Translations under genes and position numbers: made by a program
Shown here: positions 54,881-62,738 of the stretch, piece by piece
How the letters are laid out: each line of letters opens with the position of its first letter
How positions within the stretch are numbered: the first letter of the stretch is position 1
Assembly (NCBI GenBank): GCA_963772225.1
Contig: CAVYWD010000011.1
Coordinates: forward strand, 1,364,001 to 1,428,000
Direction: 5' to 3'
Origin: CAVYWD01 sp963772225
Lineage (GTDB): Bacteria > Myxococcota > Myxococcia > Myxococcales > UBA5297
Length of the DNA stretch: 64,000 bases
The notes under the pieces: generated by a model
Seen by the model: only the letters and a program-made list of their open reading frames with translations
The model's database searches: none
Told to the model about the DNA's origin: nothing

Positions 54881-55085
54881 CGAGCAGCATGACATCGACC
54901 TTTTTCCCGACGACATGAAGGTGGGCGACAACGCCATTCCCTTCTTTCTCAAGCTGACCTACATCGGATTCGTCTCGTTCGCCCTCACGTACTGGTTCCT
55001 CTATAACAAGGGCGACATCGGCACCCACAAGACGGCCGATGGCACCGATTTGGTCCAGAAGTACAACGCTGAGACCGGCCGCTAA
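54873..55085 (+). CDS. Small membrane protein resembling the CcoP N-terminal helix
   Basis: A 70-residue protein with one hydrophobic helix (FFLKLTYIGFVSFALTYWFL) preceded by DNAIP. In normal CcoP the membrane helix follows a similar NxxP segment and is joined to two heme domains. Here there are no heme motifs, so it may be CcoP reduced to its anchor, with the heptaheme protein supplying the hemes. ATG at 54873 has AAGGAG upstream. It is the last gene before a strong terminator. Confidence 0.65.
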   Translation: MASEQHDIDLFPDDMKVGDNAIPFFLKLTYIGFVSFALTYWFLYNKGDIGTHKTADGTDLVQKYNAETGR

Positions 55086-55110
55086 TATCCTTTAGCTTTG
55101 GAATCCAAGG

Positions 55111-55150
55111 AAGGGGCCGGTGTCTCTAGTCAAAGAGCGCCGGCCCCTTT
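55111..55150 (+). terminator. Strong intrinsic terminator between oxidase and assembly genes
   Basis: A perfect 10-bp outer stem (AAGGGGCCGG, 55111-55120, with CCGGCCCCTT, 55140-55149) encloses a second short stem (CTCT...AGAG). It ends in TTT. It lies 26 bases after the last oxidase gene and 32 bases before the ccoG start, so it should reduce read-through into ccoG-ccoI. Confidence 0.85.
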
Positions 55151-55181
55151 CTACAAAGGCGCCCAGGAGTCGCAACCAGCC

Positions 55182-56423
55182 ATGCTCCCCGAAGCAACTT
55201 GGGTCCGTCCCCCGTCGCGCGGCAGCCTTCACCGGAAGCGCCGCGCCGTGCAGGTCGTGACCTCGCTCATCTTCATCCTCGCCCCTTTCATCAATCTGCT
55301 TCGGTTTGACCTGAAGCACTCCGCCCTGATTATGGCAGGGGTCACGTTCAGCCTGTCGGAGATGCTGGCCGTCTTTTTGGTCATCCTGCTCCTGATTGTC
55401 GGCATCTTTGCTGGCGCCTTGCTCTATGGCCGCATCTGGTGCGGCTGGCTGTGCCCGCAGACAACCCTTTCGGAAATCGTATCGACCGTCGAGCGATGGG
55501 TCTGCAAATTCGCTAAGAAGAAAGGGGGGATCTGCCGGGCCGCGGCGCCCTTGGCCTCTCTCGCGATGTCGGCGTTCGTGGCTGCCAGCATTACGACCTA
55601 CTTCCTCGACCCTGCTGACCGCTTCTCGCCCCCTCGCTGGGCTTGGTTCCTCTGGGGGGCCACCACCGTCGTGACGACGCTGGACCTCTATTTCCTGCGC
55701 CACTTGTTCTGCGTCAGCGTATGCCCCTACGGCATCATGCAGAACATCATTCAGGACTCTCGAACCCTGGGAGTGCAGCTCGACCCGGCGCGGCGGAGCG
55801 AGTGCGCCAACTGCCTGCTGTGCGTCCGCGCGTGCTTCATGGGCATCGACATCCGCGACCAGGGGTTCGATACCCGGTGCCTGAACTGCGGCGACTGCAT
55901 CTCGGCCACGACTCTGGCCAAGCGCTGCCCCGCTGATCCGCTGATCGGCTTCCGCTACGGCACGGATCCCTCGATTTGGCCTACTTTCCTGCGCAAGGTG
56001 GGCATCTCCGACGGACGGAGAGCCTTTATCGTGGCCCTCACGGCCGCCTTGGCCATCCTCACTGTCGGGCTCATCGTGGGCCGCCGCGACCTCGACATGG
56101 AAATCGCGGCCCAGTACGAGCGGACTTTCACCGACCCATCGGGCGTCGTGCACAACCATTATCGCCTCTCGCTCGGCAACAGGCTCGACCGCCCGGTGCG
56201 CCTGCATATCGAGGTGCGAGGCGCACCTGAGGTCGCTCTCGAGTCCCCCAAGCCGGAGATCGACCTCGCCCCCGGCGAGCACGGCATCCGGGACGTGGTA
56301 ATGTCCGCGCCCGCGTCTTCGCTCGGAGCCGGTGCGCACACCATCGTGGTACGCGGTGTCGCCGAGGGCGCGACTTTTGTCTCTGAGCTCTCGACGCACT
56401 TCTTCGTGCCGTCCAGGAGGTGA
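55182..56423 (+). CDS. ccoG: cbb3 oxidase assembly ferredoxin-type protein CcoG
   Basis: A 413-residue membrane protein (RdxA/FixG family), linked to copper(II) reduction for cbb3 assembly. It has several hydrophobic helices, the motif RIWCGWLCPQTTLSEI (helix 2-3 loop) and FCVSVCPYGIMQ. Two 4Fe-4S motifs follow (CANCLLCVRACFMGIDI, CLNCGDCISA). A periplasmic Ig-like C-terminal domain begins after a last helix (about residue 315). ATG at 55182 is preferred, with AGGAG 12 bases upstream. The longer frame (TTG at 55098) would place its first codons across the terminator hairpin. Confidence 0.93.
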   Translation: MLPEATWVRPPSRGSLHRKRRAVQVVTSLIFILAPFINLLRFDLKHSALIMAGVTFSLSEMLAVFLVILLLIVGIFAGALLYGRIWCGWLCPQTTLSEIVSTVERWVCKFAKKKGGICRAAAPLASLAMSAFVAASITTYFLDPADRFSPPRWAWFLWGATTVVTTLDLYFLRHLFCVSVCPYGIMQNIIQDSRTLGVQLDPARRSECANCLLCVRACFMGIDIRDQGFDTRCLNCGDCISATTLAKRCPADPLIGFRYGTDPSIWPTFLRKVGISDGRRAFIVALTAALAILTVGLIVGRRDLDMEIAAQYERTFTDPSGVVHNHYRLSLGNRLDRPVRLHIEVRGAPEVALESPKPEIDLAPGEHGIRDVVMSAPASSLGAGAHTIVVRGVAEGATFVSELSTHFFVPSRR

Positions 56424-56430
56424 TGTGCCC

Positions 56431-56562
56431 ATGCGACTCACCGTCGGCCTGACTTTCGCTGCTTTCATGATGATCCTCGCCGTCGCCTGGATCATGGCGG
56501 AGAGGGCCCACCCTCAGATGATCGACGTCGACCCCGCCGCCGTGGACGCGAAGCACCATTGA
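56431..56562 (+). CDS. Very small membrane protein in the CcoH/FixH position
   Basis: A 43-residue protein: one helix (LTVGLTFAAFMMILAVAWIM), then a short tail ending KHH. It is placed exactly where ccoH lies in ccoGHIS clusters but lacks the CcoH periplasmic domain. AGGAGG lies 10 bases before ATG 56431 and 4 bases before an in-frame GTG at 56425. The next gene begins within a few bases. A real, tiny assembly protein is likely, but the family is unproved. Confidence 0.6.
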   Translation: MRLTVGLTFAAFMMILAVAWIMAERAHPQMIDVDPAAVDAKHH

Positions 56563-56570
56563 GCAGCACC

Positions 56571-57260
56571 ATGGCCCAGCTCCTCTTGGCATCAGCGTTC
56601 ATCGGACTCCTGGGCTCCCTCCATTGCGCTGGCATGTGCGGGCCCCTCGCCGTAGCGGTGTCCTGCAGCGCGCCCCAGTTCTCCCCCGCGGGGAGGCTGG
56701 GCGCGTTCGTCTTCGGCAAGCTCGCCACCTACGTCGGCCTCGGCATCGCGTCGGCGACCATCGGGTCCGCGTTCGGAAGCCCGCGGCTGGGCGAACGAGC
56801 TTCCGCCGTCCTGGCGCTCGTCGCCGGCGTAGCGATGGCCTTCTATGGCGCGCGCACGCTCTGGCTTCGGGTCGCGCCCGCGTCGCGCATCGGTTCCCCT
56901 GGCCCCGTCGCGACCTTGCTCTCGGCGGCCCTCCGCTCGCGCGGTCCCGCCGCGCCATTCTTCGCCGGCGCTCTCGCGGGCCTTCTGCCCTGCGGGCTCG
57001 TCTGGGCCATGGTCGCCCGCTCGTTGACCGTCGGCAGCGCTTTCGGCGGCGCCCTGGTGATGGCCGCCTTTGGGCTCGGCACGGGTCCGTCCCTCTTCGC
57101 CGCCGGGTGGGTGAGCCGAGTCGCCACCGGCCGGGCGCGGCGATATGGCGAGGTCGCAGCGGCGGCGGCGGTGCTCGTCATGGGGCTCGTCGGTGTGTGG
57201 CGCGGCGCCTACGCCTTTCTGTCGCCCGGCAGCTGCCCCGCGCACCCCCATGGAATCTGA
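56571..57260 (+). CDS. Sulfite exporter TauE/SafE-like (DsbD_2-type) membrane protein
   Basis: A 229-residue membrane protein with six hydrophobic helices. The first carries GSLHCAGMCGPLAVAVSC, the hallmark of the SafE/DsbD_2 family found in cbb3 assembly clusters (YtfL/CcoH-replacement type). PFFAGALAGLLPCGLVWAMV is the second half of the pseudo-repeat. Cys, Met and His residues suggest copper or thiol handling for the oxidase. ATG at 56571 (MAQLLLAS) is used; TTG at 56559 overlaps the previous stop and is possible. Overlaps the start of ccoI by 11 bases. Confidence 0.82.
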   Translation: MAQLLLASAFIGLLGSLHCAGMCGPLAVAVSCSAPQFSPAGRLGAFVFGKLATYVGLGIASATIGSAFGSPRLGERASAVLALVAGVAMAFYGARTLWLRVAPASRIGSPGPVATLLSAALRSRGPAAPFFAGALAGLLPCGLVWAMVARSLTVGSAFGGALVMAAFGLGTGPSLFAAGWVSRVATGRARRYGEVAAAAAVLVMGLVGVWRGAYAFLSPGSCPAHPHGI

Positions 57261-59706
57261 CCCTCCCAGTGCCGCATCGACGTGCCGGCTCTGCGCCGGC
57301 CCGCTGGGCCCGCAGCAAATAGGCACGGGCTTCTGCTGCGAAGGGTGCGCCCGCGTCTCGGAGATCCTCGACGCCTCCGGCTTTCAGGGCGACCGCCGCA
57401 CCAGCGCGGCGTACCTCGAGGCCGCTCGCACCGGGCTCATCCCCGTTGACCAAAGGCCGGCGACCGCGTCGCCCTCCGCGAACCCTCCGTCCAAGGACGC
57501 GCGGCAAGTGTGCCTGTCCGTGGACGGCCTGTGGTGCCCCTCGTGCGCCTGGCTGGTGGAAGCCGTCCTCGATCGCACGCCAGGCATCCAGTCGACCCGT
57601 GTGACCTTCTTCGCCGACATCGCCGAGGTCTCGTTCGATCCGATGCTCATCGGCGAGGCCGGGGTGGCCGCAAAGATCGAGGAGCTCGGCTACCGGGTCA
57701 AGCGCGCCGACGACAAGCCCGACCACCTCCCGCTCATCCGCTTCGGAATCGCCACGGTCCTGCAGATGAACGTGATGTGGCTGTCCTACGCCCTCTATGC
57801 CCACCGGGAAGGTTCAGCCCTGGCGGCGGTGAGCGGAATGCTCCCCTGGGTGCTCGCAGCGCTTTCGGCGCCCATCGTCTTCATCGCCGGCGCCCCCATG
57901 CTGGTGCGCGCCTGGCGCGCCCTCCTCGCTCGCGCGCTGGTCACCGACTCGCTCATCGCCCTCGCGTCCATCTCCGCCTGGGTCTACAGCCTCGCCGCTG
58001 CCGCCCAGGGCAGCGAGGCGGTCTATTTCGACGCTGCTGGCGGCCTCATCACCTTCCGGCTCCTGGGCCGGCTCCTGGAGCAGAGCGCCTTCCGAAGCGC
58101 CGGGCGGGCCGGCGAGGCAGTGCGCCGGCTCCTGCCTCGCAAGGCCCGGCGGATCACTCCGCAGGGCTACACCTGGGCATCGGCCGAGGCGATAGCCCCT
58201 GGCGAGCGCATCCGCGTGGCCCCGGGCGAGCGGGTGCCGCTCGACGGCCAGGTCCTCGCCGGCGAAGGGCGCGTCAGCACCGCGGTGGTCGACGGCGAGC
58301 CCCGCCCGCGGGTGGTGCGCGCGGGAGACAGGGTTCCCGGCGGCTCCATCTGCGGCGAGACCGCGCTCGACCTCGTGGTGACCGCTCCAGCCGCGGCCTC
58401 GCTCCTCTCGCGCATCGCAGACCACGTCGCGCGGGCCTCGGGCCGGCGCGGGGCTGCGCCGGAGATGGTCGACGCCATCGCCCGGCTGTTCATCCCCGGC
58501 GTACTCGTGCTTTCGGCAGTGACGCTCGCCGCGTGGTTCGCGCACGGCCTCCCGTTTCCGCAGGCGTTCCACCGAGCGCTGAGCGTGCTCGTGGTCTCCT
58601 GCCCCTGCGCCCTGGGCATCGCCGCGCCGCTCGCCCGCGTGGTGTCGTCTGGCGCGCTGGCTCGCCGGGGCATCATCGTCCGCGGCGAGGGCGCGCTCGA
58701 CCAGGTCGCGGCCGCGAAGACCATCGCCTTCGACAAGACGGGGACCCTGACCCTGGGCCGCCCGAGCCTGCTCTCGGTCGAGGTGGAGCGCGCCAGCGAG
58801 GCCGAGGCGCTCGCGGTCCTGGCCGGCCTCGAAGAGCGCTCCGGCCACCCCATCGCGCTGGCGGCACGCCAGGCGCTGCCCCCTGGGACAGAGCCCAGCG
58901 CCGCCGAGCAGATGCGCTCGACGCCGGGGCGAGGGGTCAGCGGCGTGGTTGGGGGCGCGGAGGCTCGGGCCGGCCGACCGGACTGGGTCCAGTCGGAGGC
59001 AGGCCCTTCGCCCAAGCTCCTGCTCGAGGCCGTGGCGCGGGAGCAGGGCCTTGGGCGCACGGCCATTCTCCTGGCCTTCGGTGAAGGCCGATGGGCGGCC
59101 ATGTCGTTCGGCGATCCCGTCCGCCCCGAGGCCCCCGCGGCGCTCGACGAGCTCGGCGCGCTCGGCCTCTCCACGGCGGTGCTGTCCGGCGACAGCCAGG
59201 CGGTCGCCGAGTCGGTCTCGGCTGCCGTCGGCGCCTCGCAGGCGTTCGGCGACCAATTGCCCGAGGACAAAGCTCGGCTCCTGGAAGCTCTGGGCGAGAA
59301 AGGCGAGCCGCGGCCCCTCTTCGTCGGCGACGGCATCAACGACGCGCCGGGCCTGGCGGCGTCGGTGGGCATCGCGGTGGCGAGCGGCACCGACTTCGCG
59401 CGCGAGACGGCCGACGTCTTGCTGCTGGAGCCGGGGCTCGCACCGCTCCCGAGCTTGGTGGCGGCGGCGCGCCGCATGCGCACCATCATTCGGCAGAACC
59501 TCTTCTGGGCGGCGCTCTACAACGTCGTTTGCATTCCTCTGGCGGCCTTCGGGCGGCTCACCCCGGTGTGGGCGGCGGCTGCGATGGTGGGAAGCTCGCT
59601 CCTCGTGACGCTCAACGCGCTGCGGGCCCAGAATTGGAAGGAATCGCCTTCGGGCGCCAAGGCCGGCAAGCCCGCGGCGGTTCGGTCGGCGGCCGCAGTG
59701 GCCTGA
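57250..59706 (+). CDS. ccoI: Copper-exporting P1B-type ATPase CcoI
   Basis: An 818-residue heavy-metal ATPase that supplies copper for cbb3 oxidase. An N-terminal metal-binding region with CRLCAGPLG...FCCEGC is typical of CcoI/FixI and absent from CopA. It is followed by an HMA domain (LWCPSCAWLVEAVL). Membrane helices hold the CPC motif (SCPCALGIAAPL). The catalytic loop has DKTGTLTLG (phosphorylated Asp), SGHPIAL and GDGINDAPGLA. The actuator reads VVDGEPRP where most P-type ATPases have TGE(S/P), a change also present in some CcoI proteins. It ends the operon. Confidence 0.93.
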   Translation: MESDPPSAASTCRLCAGPLGPQQIGTGFCCEGCARVSEILDASGFQGDRRTSAAYLEAARTGLIPVDQRPATASPSANPPSKDARQVCLSVDGLWCPSCAWLVEAVLDRTPGIQSTRVTFFADIAEVSFDPMLIGEAGVAAKIEELGYRVKRADDKPDHLPLIRFGIATVLQMNVMWLSYALYAHREGSALAAVSGMLPWVLAALSAPIVFIAGAPMLVRAWRALLARALVTDSLIALASISAWVYSLAAAAQGSEAVYFDAAGGLITFRLLGRLLEQSAFRSAGRAGEAVRRLLPRKARRITPQGYTWASAEAIAPGERIRVAPGERVPLDGQVLAGEGRVSTAVVDGEPRPRVVRAGDRVPGGSICGETALDLVVTAPAAASLLSRIADHVARASGRRGAAPEMVDAIARLFIPGVLVLSAVTLAAWFAHGLPFPQAFHRALSVLVVSCPCALGIAAPLARVVSSGALARRGIIVRGEGALDQVAAAKTIAFDKTGTLTLGRPSLLSVEVERASEAEALAVLAGLEERSGHPIALAARQALPPGTEPSAAEQMRSTPGRGVSGVVGGAEARAGRPDWVQSEAGPSPKLLLEAVAREQGLGRTAILLAFGEGRWAAMSFGDPVRPEAPAALDELGALGLSTAVLSGDSQAVAESVSAAVGASQAFGDQLPEDKARLLEALGEKGEPRPLFVGDGINDAPGLAASVGIAVASGTDFARETADVLLLEPGLAPLPSLVAAARRMRTIIRQNLFWAALYNVVCIPLAAFGRLTPVWAAAAMVGSSLLVTLNALRAQNWKESPSGAKAGKPAAVRSAAAVA

Positions 59707-59992
59707 CGCCGTGCCGCAGGAAAGTCTTTCGACTCCCGGCCCGAGCCGTTTACCGATCACCCGTCGGCCCGCCCGGGGCGCCCTCTCCCCCGGAGTACCC
59801 GGCAAGGCGCGGCGCCGCGCGGCCGAGGAGCGAAAGCGACGGAGCGAGGCCCCCGCCGGGCGCTCGAGCCGCAGCGAATTCCCCGAAGCCCAAGAATGAA
59901 TAGCAGAGTCGCTCCGACTCGACTCGGTTCTCGAGGACGGCCGACGCCGAACGGGCAGGCTCCCTCGGGGGGGCGCGAGGAGTGCTTTTCTC

Positions 59993-61129
59993 GTGAAGCG
60001 ATTCCTGCGCCGCTGGTGGACGTACCTGGCTCTTTGTGCCGGCCTTTGCGTTTTCGCCTACCTGGTGGCGGACCTTGGGGTCGGGACCATCGGCGCGACC
60101 TTGGCTCGCATCGGGCCGGGCTTCTTCTGGATGCCCGCCCTGGCCATTCTGGGCCTTTGCATTCGAGGGCTCGCCATTCTCCCTCTCCTGCCGGCGGGCG
60201 GCCGGATGAGCCCAGGCAATGCTGTCGCAAGCCGGCTCGCCGCCACGGCGCTCAACGTCATCGTCCCCGTCTTCGGGGTGGGCGGCGAAGCGGTCCGACT
60301 GCTTTGGGTCCGGCCCGAGTATCGTGACGAGGCGGTGGCCGCCATCCTGCTGGACCGCTCGCTGCTCATCCTGGCGGACCTCGCATTCTTGCTCCTGGCG
60401 CTGGCAGCGGGGCTTTTGGGCCTAGCCTTGCCTCGCCGCCTCGAGTGGATGACCATCGGCGGCGCTCTGGGGGCTGCGGGTATCGCCGCCTTGATCGTTT
60501 GGGTCACCGCGTCCCGGGGCATTTCCGTCCCCTTCGTCAAGGCGCTGCGAAGGATCGGCTTCAAATCCATGGGCGACAAGGTCCCGAGCGCCGAGGCGGT
60601 GGACTCGACCATTCGCGCCCTCTGGCGCGAGCGGCCGCGAAGCGTGCTCTACGCCACCGGCATTCAATTCGGTTCCCGGGTGGCGCTGGCGGGCGAGATT
60701 TGGGCGGGCCTTTGGCTTCTGCGCGTTCACGCCTCGACGCTGCAAGCGCTCGTCGTGGCGGCAGGGCCCATCGGCGTCAACGCGATCTTCACTTTCGTCC
60801 CGAGCCAGCTCGGCGTGCAGGAGGCCGGTATCGGGTTGGTCTTTGGCGCTTTGCACCTGGGCGTGCGCACCGGAGTGGTGCTGGGGATCATTCAGCGAAT
60901 CAGCCAGCTGGTACAGGTGCCGGTGGGCCTCGCGGCGCTGGCGACGGCGAAGGGAGCGCTCAGGAAGACCCACCGCCGAGGGCCGACGCCCCTTCTCCAC
61001 TGGCCGAGCCGGGGCCGCGCTCAGCGGGGGCGTAAGCGGCCCCCTGCGCTGGGCTCGATCGTCGACGGCCCTGAGCGACTTGGCCGGACCGGCAGCAGAG
61101 AAGCTCGCTCTCCCGAGCGCCCGATCTGA
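59993..61129 (+). CDS. UPF0104/lysylphosphatidylglycerol synthase-TM-like membrane protein
   Basis: A 378-residue inner-membrane protein with about eight hydrophobic helices (residues 10-320), in the flippase-like UPF0104 family. Family features include LNVIVPVFGVGGEAVRLLWV (residues 88-107) and the late block GVNAIFTFVPSQLGVQEAG. The last 55 residues (from about 322) are Arg/Pro/Gly-rich and look like read-through of non-coding DNA; the natural C-terminus may have been lost. Start is GTG at 59993 with AGGAG 10 bases upstream. It lies 286 bases after ccoI, in which I see no gene. Function unknown. Confidence 0.8.
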   Translation: MKRFLRRWWTYLALCAGLCVFAYLVADLGVGTIGATLARIGPGFFWMPALAILGLCIRGLAILPLLPAGGRMSPGNAVASRLAATALNVIVPVFGVGGEAVRLLWVRPEYRDEAVAAILLDRSLLILADLAFLLLALAAGLLGLALPRRLEWMTIGGALGAAGIAALIVWVTASRGISVPFVKALRRIGFKSMGDKVPSAEAVDSTIRALWRERPRSVLYATGIQFGSRVALAGEIWAGLWLLRVHASTLQALVVAAGPIGVNAIFTFVPSQLGVQEAGIGLVFGALHLGVRTGVVLGIIQRISQLVQVPVGLAALATAKGALRKTHRRGPTPLLHWPSRGRAQRGRKRPPALGSIVDGPERLGRTGSREARSPERPI

Positions 61130-61717
61130 CTGTGCCTGGCGCTGGGCGGACCGGGGAGCCTGAAGTCGGGAATCGGATTGCGGCCATCGCCCGCTCGTCG
61201 GTTTGCCGAGCTTGGCGATGCTGCGAAACTCCTCGCCACGACGCGGCAGAAAGGCCATCCCGTGAATCGCCGAGGGCGCGACGGCGGCAGGTCTCAGGCG
61301 CTCGTCGTCTCAAGAGCGCCGGGCTCGATTCGCCAGGGCCTGCGTGCGCACGGCTTCGGCGGCGGCGTGGAGGTGATCCACTCTCGGCGGTTTTGGTGAT
61401 CCAGTCTCGGTTGCGGGGTTGCGGGCGCAGGCCGTCAGAAGGGTGCGGGCGAATACGGAGGCGGGCGAGCCGTCCCCGCCGTCTACGGATCGCGGAAACG
61501 AGGCGCTGTCCCCGCGCTGGACTCGTCAGGGCCCGGGCCCCATTCCGGAGCGGGATCAAAACGCCGACCGCCGAAGGCGGGTCGGGCGCCTCCGGCGGTC
61601 AGTCTGTCGCGGTGATGAAGGGCGCCCGGGCCGCAGGCATTCCGTCGCGGTCGCGGGACGCTCGCCAGCGGAGCCCGCTCTGAGGGCCACACCTGCGGCC
61701 CGGGCAGAATCGCGGTA
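61130..61717. other. Gene-free region containing the IS end
   Basis: No coding sequence was recognised between the membrane protein and the first IS-encoded ORF. The left part (61130-61370) is chromosomal spacer. From about 61372 direct repeats typical of an IS21 subterminal region begin (separate entry). The DNA from 61410 to 61717 lies inside the element, and its function is unclear. Confidence 0.4.
61372..61410. repeat. Two 16-bp direct repeats at the IS21-type end
   Basis: GGTGATCCACTCTCGG (61372-61387) and GGTGATCCAGTCTCGG (61395-61410) differ at one base and repeat every 23 bases. IS21-family ends carry multiple subterminal direct repeats of this kind, bound by the transposase. The exact terminal base could not be fixed because the other end is outside the window. 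Confidence 0.7.
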
Positions 61718-61918
61718 TCAGCGCCTCTTGCGCGAGGCGGGCTGCAGGGGCCCGTAGAGGAGCTGGTTGGGCTCGGTCGCAGTCCAGTGGGCCTCGACCT
61801 CGTCGCCGTACTCTTGCCAGAGCGCGACTTGGAGCTGGCCGCAGAGGTCGAGCAGCCAAGCCGCGGTGGGGCCGTCGAGCGGCGGGAGGTTGAGCGTCAG
61901 CGGCGGCCTCTCAATCAT
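61718..61918 (-). CDS. Small third ORF of the IS21-type element
   Basis: A 66-residue soluble protein (MIERPPLTLNLPPLDGPTAA... then LLDLCGQLQVALWQEYGDEV). It has a GGAGG ribosome site 6 bases before ATG 61918 and overlaps the istB stop by 8 bases, so it is translated with the element. I do not recognise the family, and classic IS21 elements have only istA and istB. It may be an accessory protein of this subgroup. Confidence 0.65.
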   Translation of the reverse strand: MIERPPLTLNLPPLDGPTAAWLLDLCGQLQVALWQEYGDEVEAHWTATEPNQLLYGPLQPASRKRR

Positions 61919-62738
61919 GGGGTTCCTCCACCGGGAGCTCGTGTCCCTGCTCCTTGGCCCGCTGGTGCGCCTGGTGCTGCCGGAAGCTCGGCCCGTCGAT
62001 GTCGATCCGGATGGAGGTCGCCGCCAGGCGGTCGAGGACCGCCGCGGCCAGGGTAGCGTCGCCCAGGTACTTGCCCCATGAGGAGAGCCTGATGTTCGAC
62101 GTGATCGCCGTGCTGGCGCTGCCGTGTCGGCGATCCAAGAGGGTGAAGATCATGTGGGCCGCGGTCGGCTCGTCGTCGCGGCGCTTGAGCTGGCCCAGTC
62201 CGACGTCGTCGATCACCAGGAGCGTGGGCCGACACCAGCTCTTCATCCGCCGCTCGTAGGAGCCGTCGGCCAGGCCGGCGTAGAGGTGGTCGACCAGGTC
62301 GACGCACCGGGCGTAGCGCACCATCCACTCCTGCTCGCAGGCTTGGACCGCGAGAGCCTGCAGGATGTGGCTCTTGCCGGTCCCGCTCTTACCGGTGATC
62401 AAGAGGTCCTCGTGCCGCTGGACGAAGGAGAGCGCGAAGAGCTCCTCGACGAAGCGGCGATCGAGCTTGGGCTGGAAGTCCCAGTCGAAGGCCGCCATGG
62501 TCTTGCGGACCTTCATGCCGCTGCCCTTGATGCGCCACTCGATGCTGCGCTCGCGCTTGATGGCGGCCGCCGCAGCGAGCAGCTGCTCGGCGGCTTCCAG
62601 GTCCGAGGGCTGGTGCTCCTTGACCCAGGCCAGATAGGCATCGATGGAAAGCCCCCTCAGACCGAGTCGGTCGAGGTGCCGCTCGATGCGCTCCCGGGCT
62701 TCGGCGGCGGGGCCTTTGAGGGAGGTGGGGGCTCGCAT
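61911..62738 (-). CDS. istB: IS21-family ATP-binding helper protein IstB
   Basis: A 275-residue AAA+/DnaC-like ATPase that chooses and remodels the target DNA for the transposase. Walker A is ITGKSGTGKSHILQALA and Walker B is TLLVIDDVGLGQL. The N-terminal helical region (LGLRGLSIDAYLAWVKEH) and the sensor segment STAITSNIRLSSWGKYLGD are typical. ATG at 62738 has AAGGAGA 7 bases upstream. It overlaps the end of istA by 82 bases, as is usual in IS21. Confidence 0.94.
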   Translation of the reverse strand: MRAPTSLKGPAAEARERIERHLDRLGLRGLSIDAYLAWVKEHQPSDLEAAEQLLAAAAAIKRERSIEWRIKGSGMKVRKTMAAFDWDFQPKLDRRFVEELFALSFVQRHEDLLITGKSGTGKSHILQALAVQACEQEWMVRYARCVDLVDHLYAGLADGSYERRMKSWCRPTLLVIDDVGLGQLKRRDDEPTAAHMIFTLLDRRHGSASTAITSNIRLSSWGKYLGDATLAAAVLDRLAATSIRIDIDGPSFRQHQAHQRAKEQGHELPVEEPHD

